From NCBI GenBank assembly GCA_001898415.1, contig MKTU01000036.1, positions 1 to 64,000 of the forward strand: a DNA stretch of 64,000 bases. Reading direction: 5' to 3'. Shown here in pieces: positions 9,183-18,357 of the stretch. Position 1 is the first letter of the stretch. Every line of letters begins with the position of its first letter. The position numbers and the translations under genes were made by a program. The stretch is from Rhodanobacter sp. 67-28 (GTDB taxonomy: Bacteria > Pseudomonadota > Gammaproteobacteria > Xanthomonadales > Rhodanobacteraceae). The notes beneath the pieces were generated by a model. The model ran no database searches, had not been told where the DNA came from, and saw only the letters and a list, made by a program, of their open reading frames with translations.

Positions 9183-10613
9183 ATGTTGAACAAGACCTAC
9201 CCGTACTACCTTGCCAACCGGCCGCAGACGTCGAAGGCCATGCTCGACGTGCGCGACAAGTACAACGGCAAGCTCGCCACCCGCGTCGCGGTACCGGACG
9301 CGAAGGCCACCGAGCAGGCGATCGCCGCCGCGGTGAAGGCGGCCAGGCACATGCGCGAGTTCAAGCCGTGGGCGCGCCAGGCCGTGCTGCAGCATTGCGC
9401 GCAGCGCTTCGCCGAGCGCCGCGACGAACTGGCCGAGGCGCTGTGCATCGAGGCCGGCAAGCCGATCAAGGATGCGGCCGGCGAGGTGACCCGGCTGATC
9501 GAGACCTTCCGCATCGCTGCCGAAGAAGCCGTGCGCATCAACGGCGAAACGATCAACCTGGAACTGGCCAGCCGTCTGGACGGCTATCACGGCTACACCA
9601 AGCGCGTGCCGCTGGGGCCGGTGTCATTCATCACGCCGTTCAACTTTCCGCTGAACCTGGTCGCGCACAAGGTGGCGCCGGCGATCGCCGCCGGCTGCCC
9701 GTTCGTGCTGAAACCGTCGGAGAAGACCCCGATCGGCGCGCTGATCATCGGCGAGGTGCTGGCCGAGACCGATCTGCCGAAGGGCGCGTTCTCGATCCTG
9801 CCGCTGGACGGCGACCATGCCGCACCGCTGGTCGAGGACGAGCGCTTCAAGCTGCTCTCGTTCACCGGCGGCCAGATCGGCTGGGCACTGAAGGCACGCG
9901 CCGGACGCAAAAAGGTAGTGCTGGAACTGGGCGGCAATGCCGCCTGCATCGTCGACGCCGACCAGGGCGCGCAGCTCGATCGCGTGGTGCAGCGGCTGGT
10001 GTTTGGCGCGTTCTACCAGTCCGGACAGAGCTGCATCGGCGTGCAGCGCATCTACGCCCACGCAGATGTCTACGACGCGCTGAAGCGCAAGCTGGTCGCC
10101 GCCACGAAGAAGCTCAAGGCCGGCGACCCGCGCGACAAGGAGGTATTCCTCGGCCCGATGATCGACGAGGCGGCCGCCGAACGCCTGCACGGCTGGATTC
10201 TGGAAGCGAAACAGGCCGGCGGCAGGATCCTCTGTGGTGGCAAGCGCGAGGGCAACATGCTCGACGCCACGCTGATGGAGAACGTGCCCGCCGACGCGAA
10301 GGCCAACCGCATGGAGGCGTTCGGCCCGTTCGCGCTGCTCGCTCCGTTCGACAAGTTCGACCAGGCGATCGGCATGGTCAACGACTCGGACTACGGCCTG
10401 CAGGCCGGCATCTTCACCAACGATCTGGACCACGCCATGCGTGCCTGGAACGAGCTTGAGCAAGGCGGCGTCATCATCAACGACATCCCCAGCTTCCGCG
10501 TCGACAACATGCCCTACGGCGGCGTCAAGCTGTCCGGCCTGGGTCGCGAAGGCCTGCGCTACGCGATCGAGGACATGACCGAGATCCGCCTGATGGTGAT
10601 GCGCGAAGGCTGA
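9183..10613 (+). CDS. NAD(P)-dependent aldehyde dehydrogenase
   Basis: This 476-residue member of the aldehyde dehydrogenase superfamily oxidises aldehydes to acids with NAD(P). The catalytic Cys is in SGQSCIGVQR (near residue 284), the general-base Glu in LELGGNAA (near 250), and the Asn in FITPFNFPLNL. SFTGG marks the cofactor-binding turn. The sequence is closest in style to the lactaldehyde, phosphonoacetaldehyde and non-phosphorylating glyceraldehyde-3-phosphate dehydrogenase branch, because of the PFNFPLNLVAHKVAPA and SGQSCI forms. The substrate cannot be told. It stands alone, 186 bases after the TetR gene. That gap holds nothing that I can support. Confidence 0.92.
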   Translation: MLNKTYPYYLANRPQTSKAMLDVRDKYNGKLATRVAVPDAKATEQAIAAAVKAARHMREFKPWARQAVLQHCAQRFAERRDELAEALCIEAGKPIKDAAGEVTRLIETFRIAAEEAVRINGETINLELASRLDGYHGYTKRVPLGPVSFITPFNFPLNLVAHKVAPAIAAGCPFVLKPSEKTPIGALIIGEVLAETDLPKGAFSILPLDGDHAAPLVEDERFKLLSFTGGQIGWALKARAGRKKVVLELGGNAACIVDADQGAQLDRVVQRLVFGAFYQSGQSCIGVQRIYAHADVYDALKRKLVAATKKLKAGDPRDKEVFLGPMIDEAAAERLHGWILEAKQAGGRILCGGKREGNMLDATLMENVPADAKANRMEAFGPFALLAPFDKFDQAIGMVNDSDYGLQAGIFTNDLDHAMRAWNELEQGGVIINDIPSFRVDNMPYGGVKLSGLGREGLRYAIEDMTEIRLMVMREG

Positions 10614-10671
10614 TCCATGCCGGGCCCTGCGCCACACGAAGGTCGCCGCCCGCTGCACGGCCGCGACGGAG

Positions 10672-10695
10672 GCCGGCGGGCATTGCCCGCCCTAC
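10672..10695. repeat. single REP-like unit
   Basis: One 24-base unit of the GTAGGGCGGGC family (here in the orientation ending GCCCGCCCTAC) lies at the convergent junction between the aldehyde dehydrogenase gene and the ydcF-like gene. It overlaps the last bases of the latter. Confidence 0.75.
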
Positions 10696-11447
10696 CGCAA
10701 GGGTTTCATGACCGGTGCGTTCCAGCCCATCGCGTTGTAGACGCGGTACCGCAGCACGCCCAGGTACTCATGCAGGGCCACGTCGGTCAGCACCAGGTTC
10801 TGCGCCGAGGGCCACAGGCCCAGGTTGGCGTGCAGGTAATCCGCGCGCACCGGGGTGGCTGCGATACCGAAATGGTCGAAGTACAGCACGCTGCGACGCA
10901 GGTGCCAGGCGGAGCTGACCAGCCACACCTTCGGCACGTCGAGCCTGGCCAGCAGCGGACGCGAGAACTGCGCGTTCTGCCAGGTGTTGTTGCTGCGGGA
11001 TTCCAGGATGAGATCCTCGTCCGGCACACCGAGCCCGCGCAGCACGCGGGCGTAGGAGACGGCCAGCGGCGTTTCCATGCGTTCCGGGTCGCCGCCGCTG
11101 ACCAGCAATTTGCAATCGGTCCCGGCCGCGTGGCAGGCGTGGTACAGCACGGCCGCTTCGGTGATCCGTCCGTACGCGCCGATGCTCGGTTCGACCTTGT
11201 CCTGCGGCACATGGATCGAACCGCCGGTCAGCAACACGATCGCGTTGTGCGGTGCCCATGCCAGCGTCGGACGCAGCGCATACGGCGCCTGCAGGCGTTG
11301 CAGCAACAGCCGGGGCAACACGCCACATCCGGCCAGCAGCAACAGCAGCACCGCCAGTAGCGCGGCGCCGCCGCCCAGCCGACGCCAGCGACGCCAGAGC
11401 GCCAGCCAGGCGAACAGGATCAACGCAGCGATGAGCGAAAGCAGCAT
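10692..11447 (-). CDS. YdcF/ElyC family (DUF218) membrane protein
   Basis: This 251-residue DUF218 protein has two N-terminal hydrophobic segments (about 1-17 and 25-42) followed by an extracytoplasmic alpha/beta domain. The family core is clear: AIVLLTGGSIH, LLVSGGDPERMETP, DLILESRSNNTWQNA and KVWLVSSAWHLRRS. Relatives include ElyC, which is linked to peptidoglycan precursor supply, and SanA. The biochemical activity of the family is not settled. It faces the aldehyde dehydrogenase gene tail to tail and is divergent from the hydrolase gene at 11580, with 132 bases between the two starts. Confidence 0.9.
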   Translation of the reverse strand: MLLSLIAALILFAWLALWRRWRRLGGGAALLAVLLLLLAGCGVLPRLLLQRLQAPYALRPTLAWAPHNAIVLLTGGSIHVPQDKVEPSIGAYGRITEAAVLYHACHAAGTDCKLLVSGGDPERMETPLAVSYARVLRGLGVPDEDLILESRSNNTWQNAQFSRPLLARLDVPKVWLVSSAWHLRRSVLYFDHFGIAATPVRADYLHANLGLWPSAQNLVLTDVALHEYLGVLRYRVYNAMGWNAPVMKPLR

Positions 11448-11579
11448 GGTCGGGCCGACAGCACGAAGGCTCGCAGGTTAACCGATGCGAGGCCGCACGC
11501 AAGGCGCGCTTTCGTGACGGCGACAACTGCGCGAGGATGATCGACGCGCGCGATCGGCGCGTGCCGCGCAGGCGTCGCC

Positions 11580-13022
11580 ATGACCACCCTCGTCTTCGTC
11601 CACGGCTGGAGCGTCACCAGCACCGCCACCTACGGACAGATGCCGCAACGCCTCCAGCAACGTGCGGCCGCCAGCGGCCTGGCGATGACCCTGGCCGACA
11701 TCTGGCTATCCGAATACGTGAGCTTCGACGACGCGGTAACCATGGCCGACCTGGTGCGCGCCTTCGACCACGCCCTGCGCGACCTGCACCTGCAGGACGC
11801 AAGCTTCGCCTGCGTGACGCACTCCTTTGGCGGCCCGGTGGTGCGCGAGTGGTTGCGCGCGCAGCGCATGCAACCCGGACGCCACAGCACCATCCGCCTG
11901 ACCCACTTGGTGATGCTGGCGCCGGCGAACTTCGGTTCCGCATTGGCACAGTTGGGCAAGGGCGTGCTCGGCAAGCTGAAGGCGTGGTGGCACGGCGTGG
12001 AACCGGGCCAGCGCCTGCTCGACTGGCTGACGCTGGGCAGCCCGGCCTCGCTCGCCCTCAACCTGGACACCATCCACGGCGCGGACCCCGCGACCACCGG
12101 CCTGTATCAGTTCGTGCTGACCGGCGATCGCCCCGACCGCGCGCTGTACGACTACCTGGTGCCCTATACCGGCGAGGACGGCTCCGACGGCGTGGTGCGC
12201 ATTGCCGCGGCCAATCTCAATGCGCGCCACGCGGTGCTGAGCCGGGATGGCAAAAGCGATGTCGGCGGCATCGACGAGCTGGCGTTGAGGGTGACCCGCG
12301 GCCCGCGCTTCGCCTTCAAGATCGTGGCCGACGCCGCCCACTCGGGCAGCGAACACGGCATCCTGCGCGAGGCAGCGCCGACCACCGTGGCCGACATCCT
12401 GCGTTGCCTGCAGGTGCGCAGCGGCGGCGACTACGCCACCCTGGCCGACGCCTTTGACGCCGAGAACGCCGCACGCGACGCGCACCGGGTGGAACTGGAA
12501 CCGGCCGACCCGTTCCCCGCCCGCGTGCACATCCACGACCCGCGCAGCCAGCTGATCGTGCGCATCAGCGACGACAGCGGCGAGGCGCTGGCCGGCGCCG
12601 GCTTCCTGCTCACCGCCGGGCCGCAGGCCAGCCCCGACCGGATGCCGCCGGGCTTCATGCTCGATCGCCAGGTCAACCCGCGCCATCGCGCCACCACCAC
12701 GCTGTATCTCGACCACACGCTGCTCGCGGGCGCCGATCGCGTGAGTCATCCGGACAACTCGCGCAAGACACTGCGCCCCGCCATGCCCAGCCACCGGCCC
12801 TACGGTGCCAGCGTCACGCCGCAGGATCTCGGCGGCCTGGTGCATCACGCGCTGGCGCGCAGCATTGCCGCCGATGACCTGTTCGCCATCCTCGGCCCGC
12901 ACCAGACCACCGTGCTGGACGTGGTGCTCTCGCGCAAAATCCACGCCGGCGTGTTCCGCCTCATCCGCGACCTGGAGCCGCAGGACTTCCGCCAGCCGTC
13001 GCCCGGCCCGGTGATCGGCTAG
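11580..13022 (+). CDS. alpha/beta-hydrolase (lipase/esterase-like)
   Basis: This 480-residue protein has an N-terminal alpha/beta hydrolase domain. It starts directly with TTLVFVHGWSV, the strand and oxyanion-hole HGW, and has the nucleophile elbow THSFGG with Ser near residue 83, a small variant of GxSxG. No signal peptide is seen, so it should act in the cytoplasm. The C-terminal half (about 290-480) does not match anything I recognise and may be a separate beta-rich domain with a conserved-looking KTLRPAMPSHRPYG stretch. A triacylglycerol lipase or phospholipase-like activity is plausible but unproven. A hairpin lies just downstream. Confidence 0.75.
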   Translation: MTTLVFVHGWSVTSTATYGQMPQRLQQRAAASGLAMTLADIWLSEYVSFDDAVTMADLVRAFDHALRDLHLQDASFACVTHSFGGPVVREWLRAQRMQPGRHSTIRLTHLVMLAPANFGSALAQLGKGVLGKLKAWWHGVEPGQRLLDWLTLGSPASLALNLDTIHGADPATTGLYQFVLTGDRPDRALYDYLVPYTGEDGSDGVVRIAAANLNARHAVLSRDGKSDVGGIDELALRVTRGPRFAFKIVADAAHSGSEHGILREAAPTTVADILRCLQVRSGGDYATLADAFDAENAARDAHRVELEPADPFPARVHIHDPRSQLIVRISDDSGEALAGAGFLLTAGPQASPDRMPPGFMLDRQVNPRHRATTTLYLDHTLLAGADRVSHPDNSRKTLRPAMPSHRPYGASVTPQDLGGLVHHALARSIAADDLFAILGPHQTTVLDVVLSRKIHAGVFRLIRDLEPQDFRQPSPGPVIG

Positions 13023-13031
13023 CGCAACTGG

Positions 13032-13068
13032 CCCTGTCGCGCGCAGGAAGTTACGATGCGCGACAGGG
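13032..13068 (+). terminator. possible factor-independent terminator hairpin
   Basis: Perfect 11-base inverted repeat CCCTGTCGCGC / GCGCGACAGGG with a 15-base loop, 10 bases after the hydrolase stop codon. No T-run follows, so termination is uncertain. It could instead be a protein-binding or mRNA-protecting hairpin. Confidence 0.45.
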
Positions 13069-13202
13069 CGGCGACGCGGTTCCGCGCGCCAAGGGGATCA
13101 ACCGGTGTGTCACCAGACTTTCGTCAGCCCCGCCTGACGGGCAGCAGGTCAGTTGGCGCCCAAACGCTGCAGCTCAATCCATCAGGTCAGGGAGGACATC
13201 GC

Positions 13203-13700
13203 ATGAAGAAAATCGTGTTCGCGATCATCGTGATCGCCGCGGCGATCTGGTATTTCGACCTCAGCCGCAGGATGACCGAAACCGCGATCCGCGAGAGCTA
13301 CCAGGCGCAGATCGCGGCGCTGCAGCGATTCGACGCCAGGCCGCTGTGCGACGCGCTGGACGACAGCTACCAGGCCACCGTCACAGCCCGCGGTTCGGCC
13401 CGCGCGCCGAGCGCCAAGGACAAGGCCGGCGCCTGCGCGGACCTCACCCGTACCCTGCGCCGGATGAAGACCCTGAGCGAACGCACCGGCGGCCTGCTGG
13501 AGCCGGATTACGACTTCGAGATCAAGTCGATCAAACTCTCCGACGACCGCAAGGCCGCCACCGTGGAGATCACCAGCGCCATGCGCATCGGCGACATGAC
13601 CCTCGCCCGCTCCCGTTCGGTGGAACACCTCATCCGCCGCCTGGGCCGCATCCGCAGCGTCAGCAGCGAAGAAACCGTGTGGGCGTACCAGCCGGAATAG
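13203..13700 (+). CDS. hypothetical membrane-anchored protein
   Basis: I do not recognise this 165-residue protein. Residues 4-19 (IVFAIIVIAAAIWYFD) form an uncleaved signal anchor, and the remainder is a soluble domain, probably periplasmic, with alternating charged strands and two Cys (in RPLCDALDD and GACADLTR) that could form a disulfide. ATG 13203 follows GGGAGG, a good ribosome site, so the open frame farther upstream is ignored. The 3' end overlaps the convergent GNAT gene by 41 bases. It stands alone, and the function is unknown. Confidence 0.75.
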   Translation: MKKIVFAIIVIAAAIWYFDLSRRMTETAIRESYQAQIAALQRFDARPLCDALDDSYQATVTARGSARAPSAKDKAGACADLTRTLRRMKTLSERTGGLLEPDYDFEIKSIKLSDDRKAATVEITSAMRIGDMTLARSRSVEHLIRRLGRIRSVSSEETVWAYQPE

Positions 13701-14253
13701 GCCGAACGTCGGCGAGTACCACCGATGCCTCGATCTGTCGTTCCGATATGTTCCAGTAGGCCCGCAGCAGCTTCGGCGCCTGCGCCGTCGGCACCGGTTC
13801 GAAACCGTGCCGCTGATAGAAGCGGATCGCCCAGTCGGCCGCGGACCATGTGCCCACCAGCATGCGCCGCGCACTCTTGCGGCGCAGGTGCGTGATCAGC
13901 TCCCCGCCGATGCCGCGGCCCTGCTGGCCAGGCAGGACGTAGGCGTGGCGGATCAGGTCGACGTCTCGCACCGCCTGGACACCCATCACGCCGACCAGCG
14001 CGCCATCCATTTCATAACCCCGGAATTCGACCCCGGCGGCGATCTCGCCGTCGAGCTCCCGCAACGTCATGTATGGCTCGTGCCAGCAGTCGTCGGGAAT
14101 CACGCCCCGGTACGCCTCGGCAGCGGCCTGGATGATCGCAAGTATCGTCGCGCGCTCGTCGTCGCGACAGCGCCGGATGATCGCCGGCGCGACGCCTTCG
14201 GTGGTTGTCGGGGAAACTTCGCCTTGGTTGGGGTCGATGATGGCGTTCTGCAT
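13660..14253 (-). CDS. GNAT-family N-acetyltransferase
   Basis: This 197-residue acetyl-CoA-dependent acetyltransferase has an ATIRR-like first strand (PAIIRRCRDDERATI), central strands around YEMDGALVGVMGVQ, and the CoA-binding motif A at YVLPGQQGRGIGGEL (Q/R-x-x-G-x-G/A). The AIRFYQRHGFEPV motif is the usual GNAT motif B. The substrate is unknown. ATG 14253 is preceded by AGGAGTGCGGCAC. It lies 82 bases downstream of the AraC-type gene on the same strand and is probably co-transcribed with it, so it may be its target. It converges on and overlaps the hypothetical membrane protein gene. Confidence 0.88.
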   Translation of the reverse strand: MQNAIIDPNQGEVSPTTTEGVAPAIIRRCRDDERATILAIIQAAAEAYRGVIPDDCWHEPYMTLRELDGEIAAGVEFRGYEMDGALVGVMGVQAVRDVDLIRHAYVLPGQQGRGIGGELITHLRRKSARRMLVGTWSAADWAIRFYQRHGFEPVPTAQAPKLLRAYWNISERQIEASVVLADVRPIPAGTPTRFLRC

Positions 14254-14335
14254 GTGCCGCACTCCTGTCGGTTGGACGGGTGCAAGCCTGACGACACCGA
14301 CGCGGGCGGTCTTGGACAAAAGTGCGGGCGCGGAA

Positions 14336-15142
14336 TCAACCGGCGGCGGCGTAGCGGCTCGGCGTAACGCCGAACTGCCGGGTGAAACAGCGGGTCAGGT
14401 GGCTCTGGTCGAAAAAGCCGGCAATCGCCGCCGCCTCGGCCAGCGCATGGCCGTTGCGAATGAGCCGGCGCGCCAGAGCGACCCGCCGCTGCAAGATGTA
14501 AGCATGCGGCGGCAGCCCCAGCTCGCGCGCAAAGCCGCGAAGCAACTGGTAGCGACTGAGCCCGGCCTCGTCGGCCAGGCTTGCCAGCATCAGCGGCGCG
14601 GCCGGGTCGTCATCGATCCTGTCGCGGACCTGGCGGATGGAAGCCACCGGCCCCGGCGACGCCATTCGGCCGCCCGCCGCATTGGCCTGCATGCCCGCAG
14701 CCAGGCGCAGGAGCGCCGTCTCGCAGGCCATCGCATTGCTCGATCCGCCCGCAGGCACATGGGTGAAGATGTCATCGAAAAGCCGGCGCAATCGCTCGTC
14801 CTTGAATACCGGTGCGGCGAATGCCAGCGATATGTGGGCGCCGTCGTGGATATCGTCCAGGACGTTGCCCAGCAGCTCGGGATCGACATACAACATCCGC
14901 CACGACCGCGGCTGTCCATGGATTGCGCGGCCGTCATGGACTTCGCCCGGGTTCACGAAAATCAGGCTGCCCGGCCCGGCTTCGACCTGACCCCGGCCGC
15001 TCGACGATGCATGTCCGCCGGTGTCGAGGACACCAATGCCGTACTGGTCGTGCGTGTGGCGCGGATAGCTGCGCGCCGTGGATGCCGTCATCGCGTCGAT
15101 GCCGGCCAGAGGGAAACGGTGGTAGAGGATACGCTCGCTCAT
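14336..15142 (-). CDS. AraC-family transcriptional regulator
   Basis: This 268-residue regulator has an N-terminal cupin sensing domain (about 1-150, with SYPRHTHDQYGIGVL and INPGE-like FVNPGEVHDGRA) and a C-terminal double helix-turn-helix (about 165-265: LASLADEAGLSRYQLLRGF, then AAIAGFFDQSHLTRCFTRQF and GVTPSRY). This is the usual layout of AraC activators of small transport or modification genes. ATG 15142 was preferred over the GTG at 15148 because of GGAG five bases upstream. The GNAT gene follows on the same strand. Confidence 0.92.
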   Translation of the reverse strand: MSERILYHRFPLAGIDAMTASTARSYPRHTHDQYGIGVLDTGGHASSSGRGQVEAGPGSLIFVNPGEVHDGRAIHGQPRSWRMLYVDPELLGNVLDDIHDGAHISLAFAAPVFKDERLRRLFDDIFTHVPAGGSSNAMACETALLRLAAGMQANAAGGRMASPGPVASIRQVRDRIDDDPAAPLMLASLADEAGLSRYQLLRGFARELGLPPHAYILQRRVALARRLIRNGHALAEAAAIAGFFDQSHLTRCFTRQFGVTPSRYAAAG

Positions 15143-15209
15143 CCGCACTCCAGAGGGCTGCGGTGCCTCGGGCCCTGGGAGCCAGCCCGGCGCCGGCTGG
15201 CAACGGTGC

Positions 15210-15683
15210 TCAGCCGTTGCCGCGCACCCGCACTGTCAACCCTTTCAGGAAATTGCGCAGCAACTGGTCGCCGCACAGCTTGAAGTTCTTGTGGTCGCTC
15301 TGGCGAAACAGCGCGCTGAGTTCCGGCTTGGAGACGGGGAAACCGGCGGACTCGAGGATCTGGTGCATGTCCACATCCTTGAGTTCGAACGCCACGCGCA
15401 GCTTCTTCAGTACCACGTTGTTGGTGACGCGCTTCTCCGGCGGGCGCGGCGGGCGGCTTTCGTCCTTGCCGCGGCGGTGGAACACCAGTCCGTCGAGAAA
15501 AAGCGCCAGCAGCTTGGTGCTGCATTCGACGTAGCCGGGCTCGTCGTCCTTCTTCAGCATCGCCTGCACTTCTTCCTTCGTCACCGGCGCGGCGGCGTCG
15601 GCCAGGTGGATCAGCTCCACCACCTTGCCGTCGCTCAAGTCGAGCATGTAGCGGATGGAGCGCAGTACGTCGTTGTTGATCAT
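15210..15683 (-). CDS. YehS-like protein (DUF1456)
   Basis: This is a 157-residue DUF1456 protein with two tandem copies of the family repeat: MINNDVLRSIRYMLDLSD at the N-terminus and VTNNVVLKKLRVAFELKDVD in the middle, each followed by a short helical stretch with a KPELSALFR or TKEEVQAML sequence. The family (E. coli YehS) has no established function. A helical, possibly nucleic-acid-interacting protein is only a guess. ATG 15683 was chosen because it places the repeat at the N-terminus. It is divergent from the vWA lipoprotein gene. Confidence 0.88.
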   Translation of the reverse strand: MINNDVLRSIRYMLDLSDGKVVELIHLADAAAPVTKEEVQAMLKKDDEPGYVECSTKLLALFLDGLVFHRRGKDESRPPRPPEKRVTNNVVLKKLRVAFELKDVDMHQILESAGFPVSKPELSALFRQSDHKNFKLCGDQLLRNFLKGLTVRVRGNG

Positions 15684-15815
15684 GTCGTTCCGAAGGGGCG
15701 TGCGTAAGGCCGCCATGCTACCGCGACGGTCCGGCGAGTTTCAGTCGGCACAGGCTCAACCCCCTTTCCGTTCGCGCTGCGTTTCATCTTCCACACCCGG
15801 AGGAGAACCGACGCG

Positions 15816-17642
15816 ATGAAAACGAATACCCTGTGGCGCAGCGTGTTGATGGCCTTGCTGGTGATGCTTGCCGGCTGCGGCCACCGGCCAACCGCCGAGC
15901 CGGTCAAGACCGGCCATGCCGCCAGCGCCGCGGCAACGCAGAATGACCAGTCGGCCCGGACCACGCCGGCACCTTCCACCCGCCCGTTGCAGGAAACCGT
16001 ACCCAGGGCGGCGAACGACACCACACTGCCCTCGCCGCCACGACTGCCACCGCCGCCGTATGTGCAACGCCGGGCAACCCCGCCTTCGCCTCCCGCACCG
16101 CCACCGATGGTCGCGGCGCCATTGGCAGCAGGCAAACGCATGGGCCCCGCCATGCCGACGATGGCGTCGATCATCATGCCCCCGAACCAGCCATTGCCCG
16201 GCGACATCAACACCGAAAACTACACCCACCGCGACGCCAATCCGGTGCGGCTGGTGAGCGAACACCCGGTGTCCACCTTCAGCATCGACGTCGACACCGG
16301 CGCGTACACCAACGTGCGGCGCATGTTGAATGCCGGCCGCCTGCCGCCAGCCGACGCGGTGCGTGCGGAGGAGTTCATCAACTACTTCGATTACCACTAC
16401 GCACCGCCGGCCAATCGCGCGCAGCCGTTCAGCGTCATCACCGAACTGGCGCCGGCGCCGTGGAATGCACAGCGGCAACTGTTGCTGGTCGGCATCCAGG
16501 GTTATCGCGTGCCGAAGGCGCAGATCCCCGCCGCCAACCTGGTGTTCCTGATCGATACCTCCGGCTCGATGAACGAGCCGGACAAGCTGCCGCTGCTCAA
16601 GGCTTCGCTGAAACAGCTGGTGCGCGAACTGCGCAAGCAGGACCGGGTGGCGATCGTCACCTATGCCGGTTCCGCCGGCGTCGCCCTGCCTTCCACTGCC
16701 GGCGACCAGCACGCCACCATCGATGCCGCCATCGACAGCCTCGGCGCCGGCGGTTCCACCAATGGCGGGGCCGGCATCGAGTTGGCCTATGCGCAGGCCG
16801 GACAAGGCTTCATCAAGGACGGTGTAAACCGGGTAATCCTGTGCACCGACGGTGATTTCAACGTGGGCACGGTCGACGAGGAAGCCCTGAAAACCACCAT
16901 CGAGGACCATCGCAAGAGCGGCGTGGCGCTGACCACGCTGGGCTTCGGCGAAGGCAACTACAACGATGCGATGGCGGTGATGCTGGCCGACGTGGGCAAT
17001 GGCAGCCACCACTACATCGACAACCTCGCCGAAGGCCGTCGCGTGCTGGTGGACGAGATGTCCGCGACACTGCTGACCATCGCCAGGGACGTGAAGATCC
17101 AGCTGGAGTTCAACCCCGCCCAGGTGCAGGAGTACCGCCTGATCGGCTACGAGAAGCGCCTGCTCAAGCGCGAGGATTTCAACAACGACCAGGTCGACGC
17201 CGGCGAGATCGGCGCCGGTGCCAACGTCACCGCGATCTACGAGATCACCCCGGCCGGCTCTGCCGGCGCGCGGATCGATCCGCTGCGCTACGGCGGCCGC
17301 GCCGAGCCGCAAGGCCACGGCAATGAACTCGGCTTCCTGCGCCTGCGCTACAAGTTGCCGGGTCAGTCGGCGAGCCGCCTGATCGAACAGCCGATCGCCG
17401 CGCAGGCCGAGGCTGAAGCCAGCGAGCGGCTGCGCTGGGCCGCCGCGGTGGCCGCGTTCGCCGATGCCCTGCGCGGCGGCAAGTACCTGGACGGCTACGG
17501 CTACCGCCAGATCGCGCAGCTCGCCAACGGTGCCCGCGGCCAGGATGCCGACGGCTACCGCGCCGGCTTCGTGCAGTTGGTGAAGCTGGCCGAGGGCTTG
17601 GCCACGCCCGCCCCCGCCAACCCTGAAACTTTCCTGCGCTGA
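15816..17642 (+). CDS. von Willebrand factor type A domain lipoprotein (YfbK-like)
   Basis: This 608-residue protein has a lipoprotein signal (hydrophobic segment then LAGC, Cys at about residue 22), a Pro/Ala-rich linker to about residue 110, a YfbK-like N-terminal domain (ENYTHRDANPVRLVSEHPVST), a vWA domain (about 240-415) with the metal-ion-dependent adhesion motif DTSGS at about 247, and a C-terminal domain (DUF3520 type). It should be outer-membrane or periplasm anchored and bind a protein partner through the vWA metal site. A good GGAGGAG lies 10 bases upstream of the ATG. The ECF sigma/anti-sigma genes follow 160 bases later, which suggests that it belongs to a surface-sensing group. 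Confidence 0.9.
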   Translation: MKTNTLWRSVLMALLVMLAGCGHRPTAEPVKTGHAASAAATQNDQSARTTPAPSTRPLQETVPRAANDTTLPSPPRLPPPPYVQRRATPPSPPAPPPMVAAPLAAGKRMGPAMPTMASIIMPPNQPLPGDINTENYTHRDANPVRLVSEHPVSTFSIDVDTGAYTNVRRMLNAGRLPPADAVRAEEFINYFDYHYAPPANRAQPFSVITELAPAPWNAQRQLLLVGIQGYRVPKAQIPAANLVFLIDTSGSMNEPDKLPLLKASLKQLVRELRKQDRVAIVTYAGSAGVALPSTAGDQHATIDAAIDSLGAGGSTNGGAGIELAYAQAGQGFIKDGVNRVILCTDGDFNVGTVDEEALKTTIEDHRKSGVALTTLGFGEGNYNDAMAVMLADVGNGSHHYIDNLAEGRRVLVDEMSATLLTIARDVKIQLEFNPAQVQEYRLIGYEKRLLKREDFNNDQVDAGEIGAGANVTAIYEITPAGSAGARIDPLRYGGRAEPQGHGNELGFLRLRYKLPGQSASRLIEQPIAAQAEAEASERLRWAAAVAAFADALRGGKYLDGYGYRQIAQLANGARGQDADGYRAGFVQLVKLAEGLATPAPANPETFLR

Positions 17643-17802
17643 GCCATTCGGCCCCGCCGCGTCGACCGCCGTGACGACCGCAGCCTGCTCCCCCGCTGCC
17701 GCCTTCCCCCACGACGAGCGCGCGGCGGGGCCGATACCCGTCGCGCCGGCGCCCCTGCACGGGTCGCCCGGACACCGCCGATTTGTCTTACCCTCGCACT
17801 CC

Positions 17803-18357
17803 ATGGATGCCCTGGTCGACCCCGATGCGATGCTGATGCTGGCCTACGCGCGCGGCGATCTTGCCGCGTTCGAGGCGCTGTACGCGAAGCATCGCGGCGT
17901 GCTGTATCGGTTCCTGCTGCGCAGCCTGCGCGATCCCCAGCGCACCGACGAGCTGTTCCAGGAAACCTGGAGCCGGGTGATCGCCGCCCGCGCGCGCTAC
18001 CAGCCGCAAGCAAAGTTCAGTACCTGGCTGCTGCAGATCGCGCACAACCTTCTGGTCGATGCGCTGCGCCGCCAGCGCCCCACCGCCGACGGCGAGGAAG
18101 CCGAACTGGCGCTGTCCCGCGTCGCCATCCCCGAACACGAGCAACCCGAGCACGCCTGGTCCGATTTCGAGCGCCGCCGCCATCTGCAGCGCGCGATCGA
18201 GCAGTTGCCCGACGAGCAACGCACCGCCATCCTGTTGCGGCTGGAGCAGGAGCTGAGCCTGGAGGAGATCGCCGAAGTGACCGGCAGCGGCCGCGAGACC
18301 GTGAAGTCGCGCCTGCGCTATGCCATGACCCGCCTACGTGAAGCGCTGTCCGAATGA
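17803..18357 (+). CDS. ECF-type RNA polymerase sigma factor
   Basis: This is a 184-residue extracytoplasmic-function sigma factor. Region 2 (about 20-85: DLAAFEALYAKHRGVLYRFL, the DELFQETWSRV strand that contacts core polymerase, and FSTWLLQIAHNLLVD) and region 4 (about 130-180: LPDEQRTAILLRLEQELSLE, then the GRETVKSRLRYAM helix) are both intact. ATG 17803 is preferred because residues upstream in frame are non-conserved and would start at GTG. No clear ribosome site is seen. Its stop overlaps the ATG of the next gene (ATGA), typical of a sigma/anti-sigma pair. Confidence 0.9.
   Translation: MDALVDPDAMLMLAYARGDLAAFEALYAKHRGVLYRFLLRSLRDPQRTDELFQETWSRVIAARARYQPQAKFSTWLLQIAHNLLVDALRRQRPTADGEEAELALSRVAIPEHEQPEHAWSDFERRRHLQRAIEQLPDEQRTAILLRLEQELSLEEIAEVTGSGRETVKSRLRYAMTRLREALSE

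Noticed and set aside
13660-13700. Overlap of the hypothetical membrane protein and GNAT coding ends as a frameshift
   Set aside because: Both genes have good starts and intact family or signal features. A 41-base convergent overlap is plausible without error.
15756-17804. Minus-strand frame of 682 codons over the vWA gene
   Set aside because: It is the antisense of a gene with a lipobox and vWA metal motif. No motif is seen in the antisense reading.
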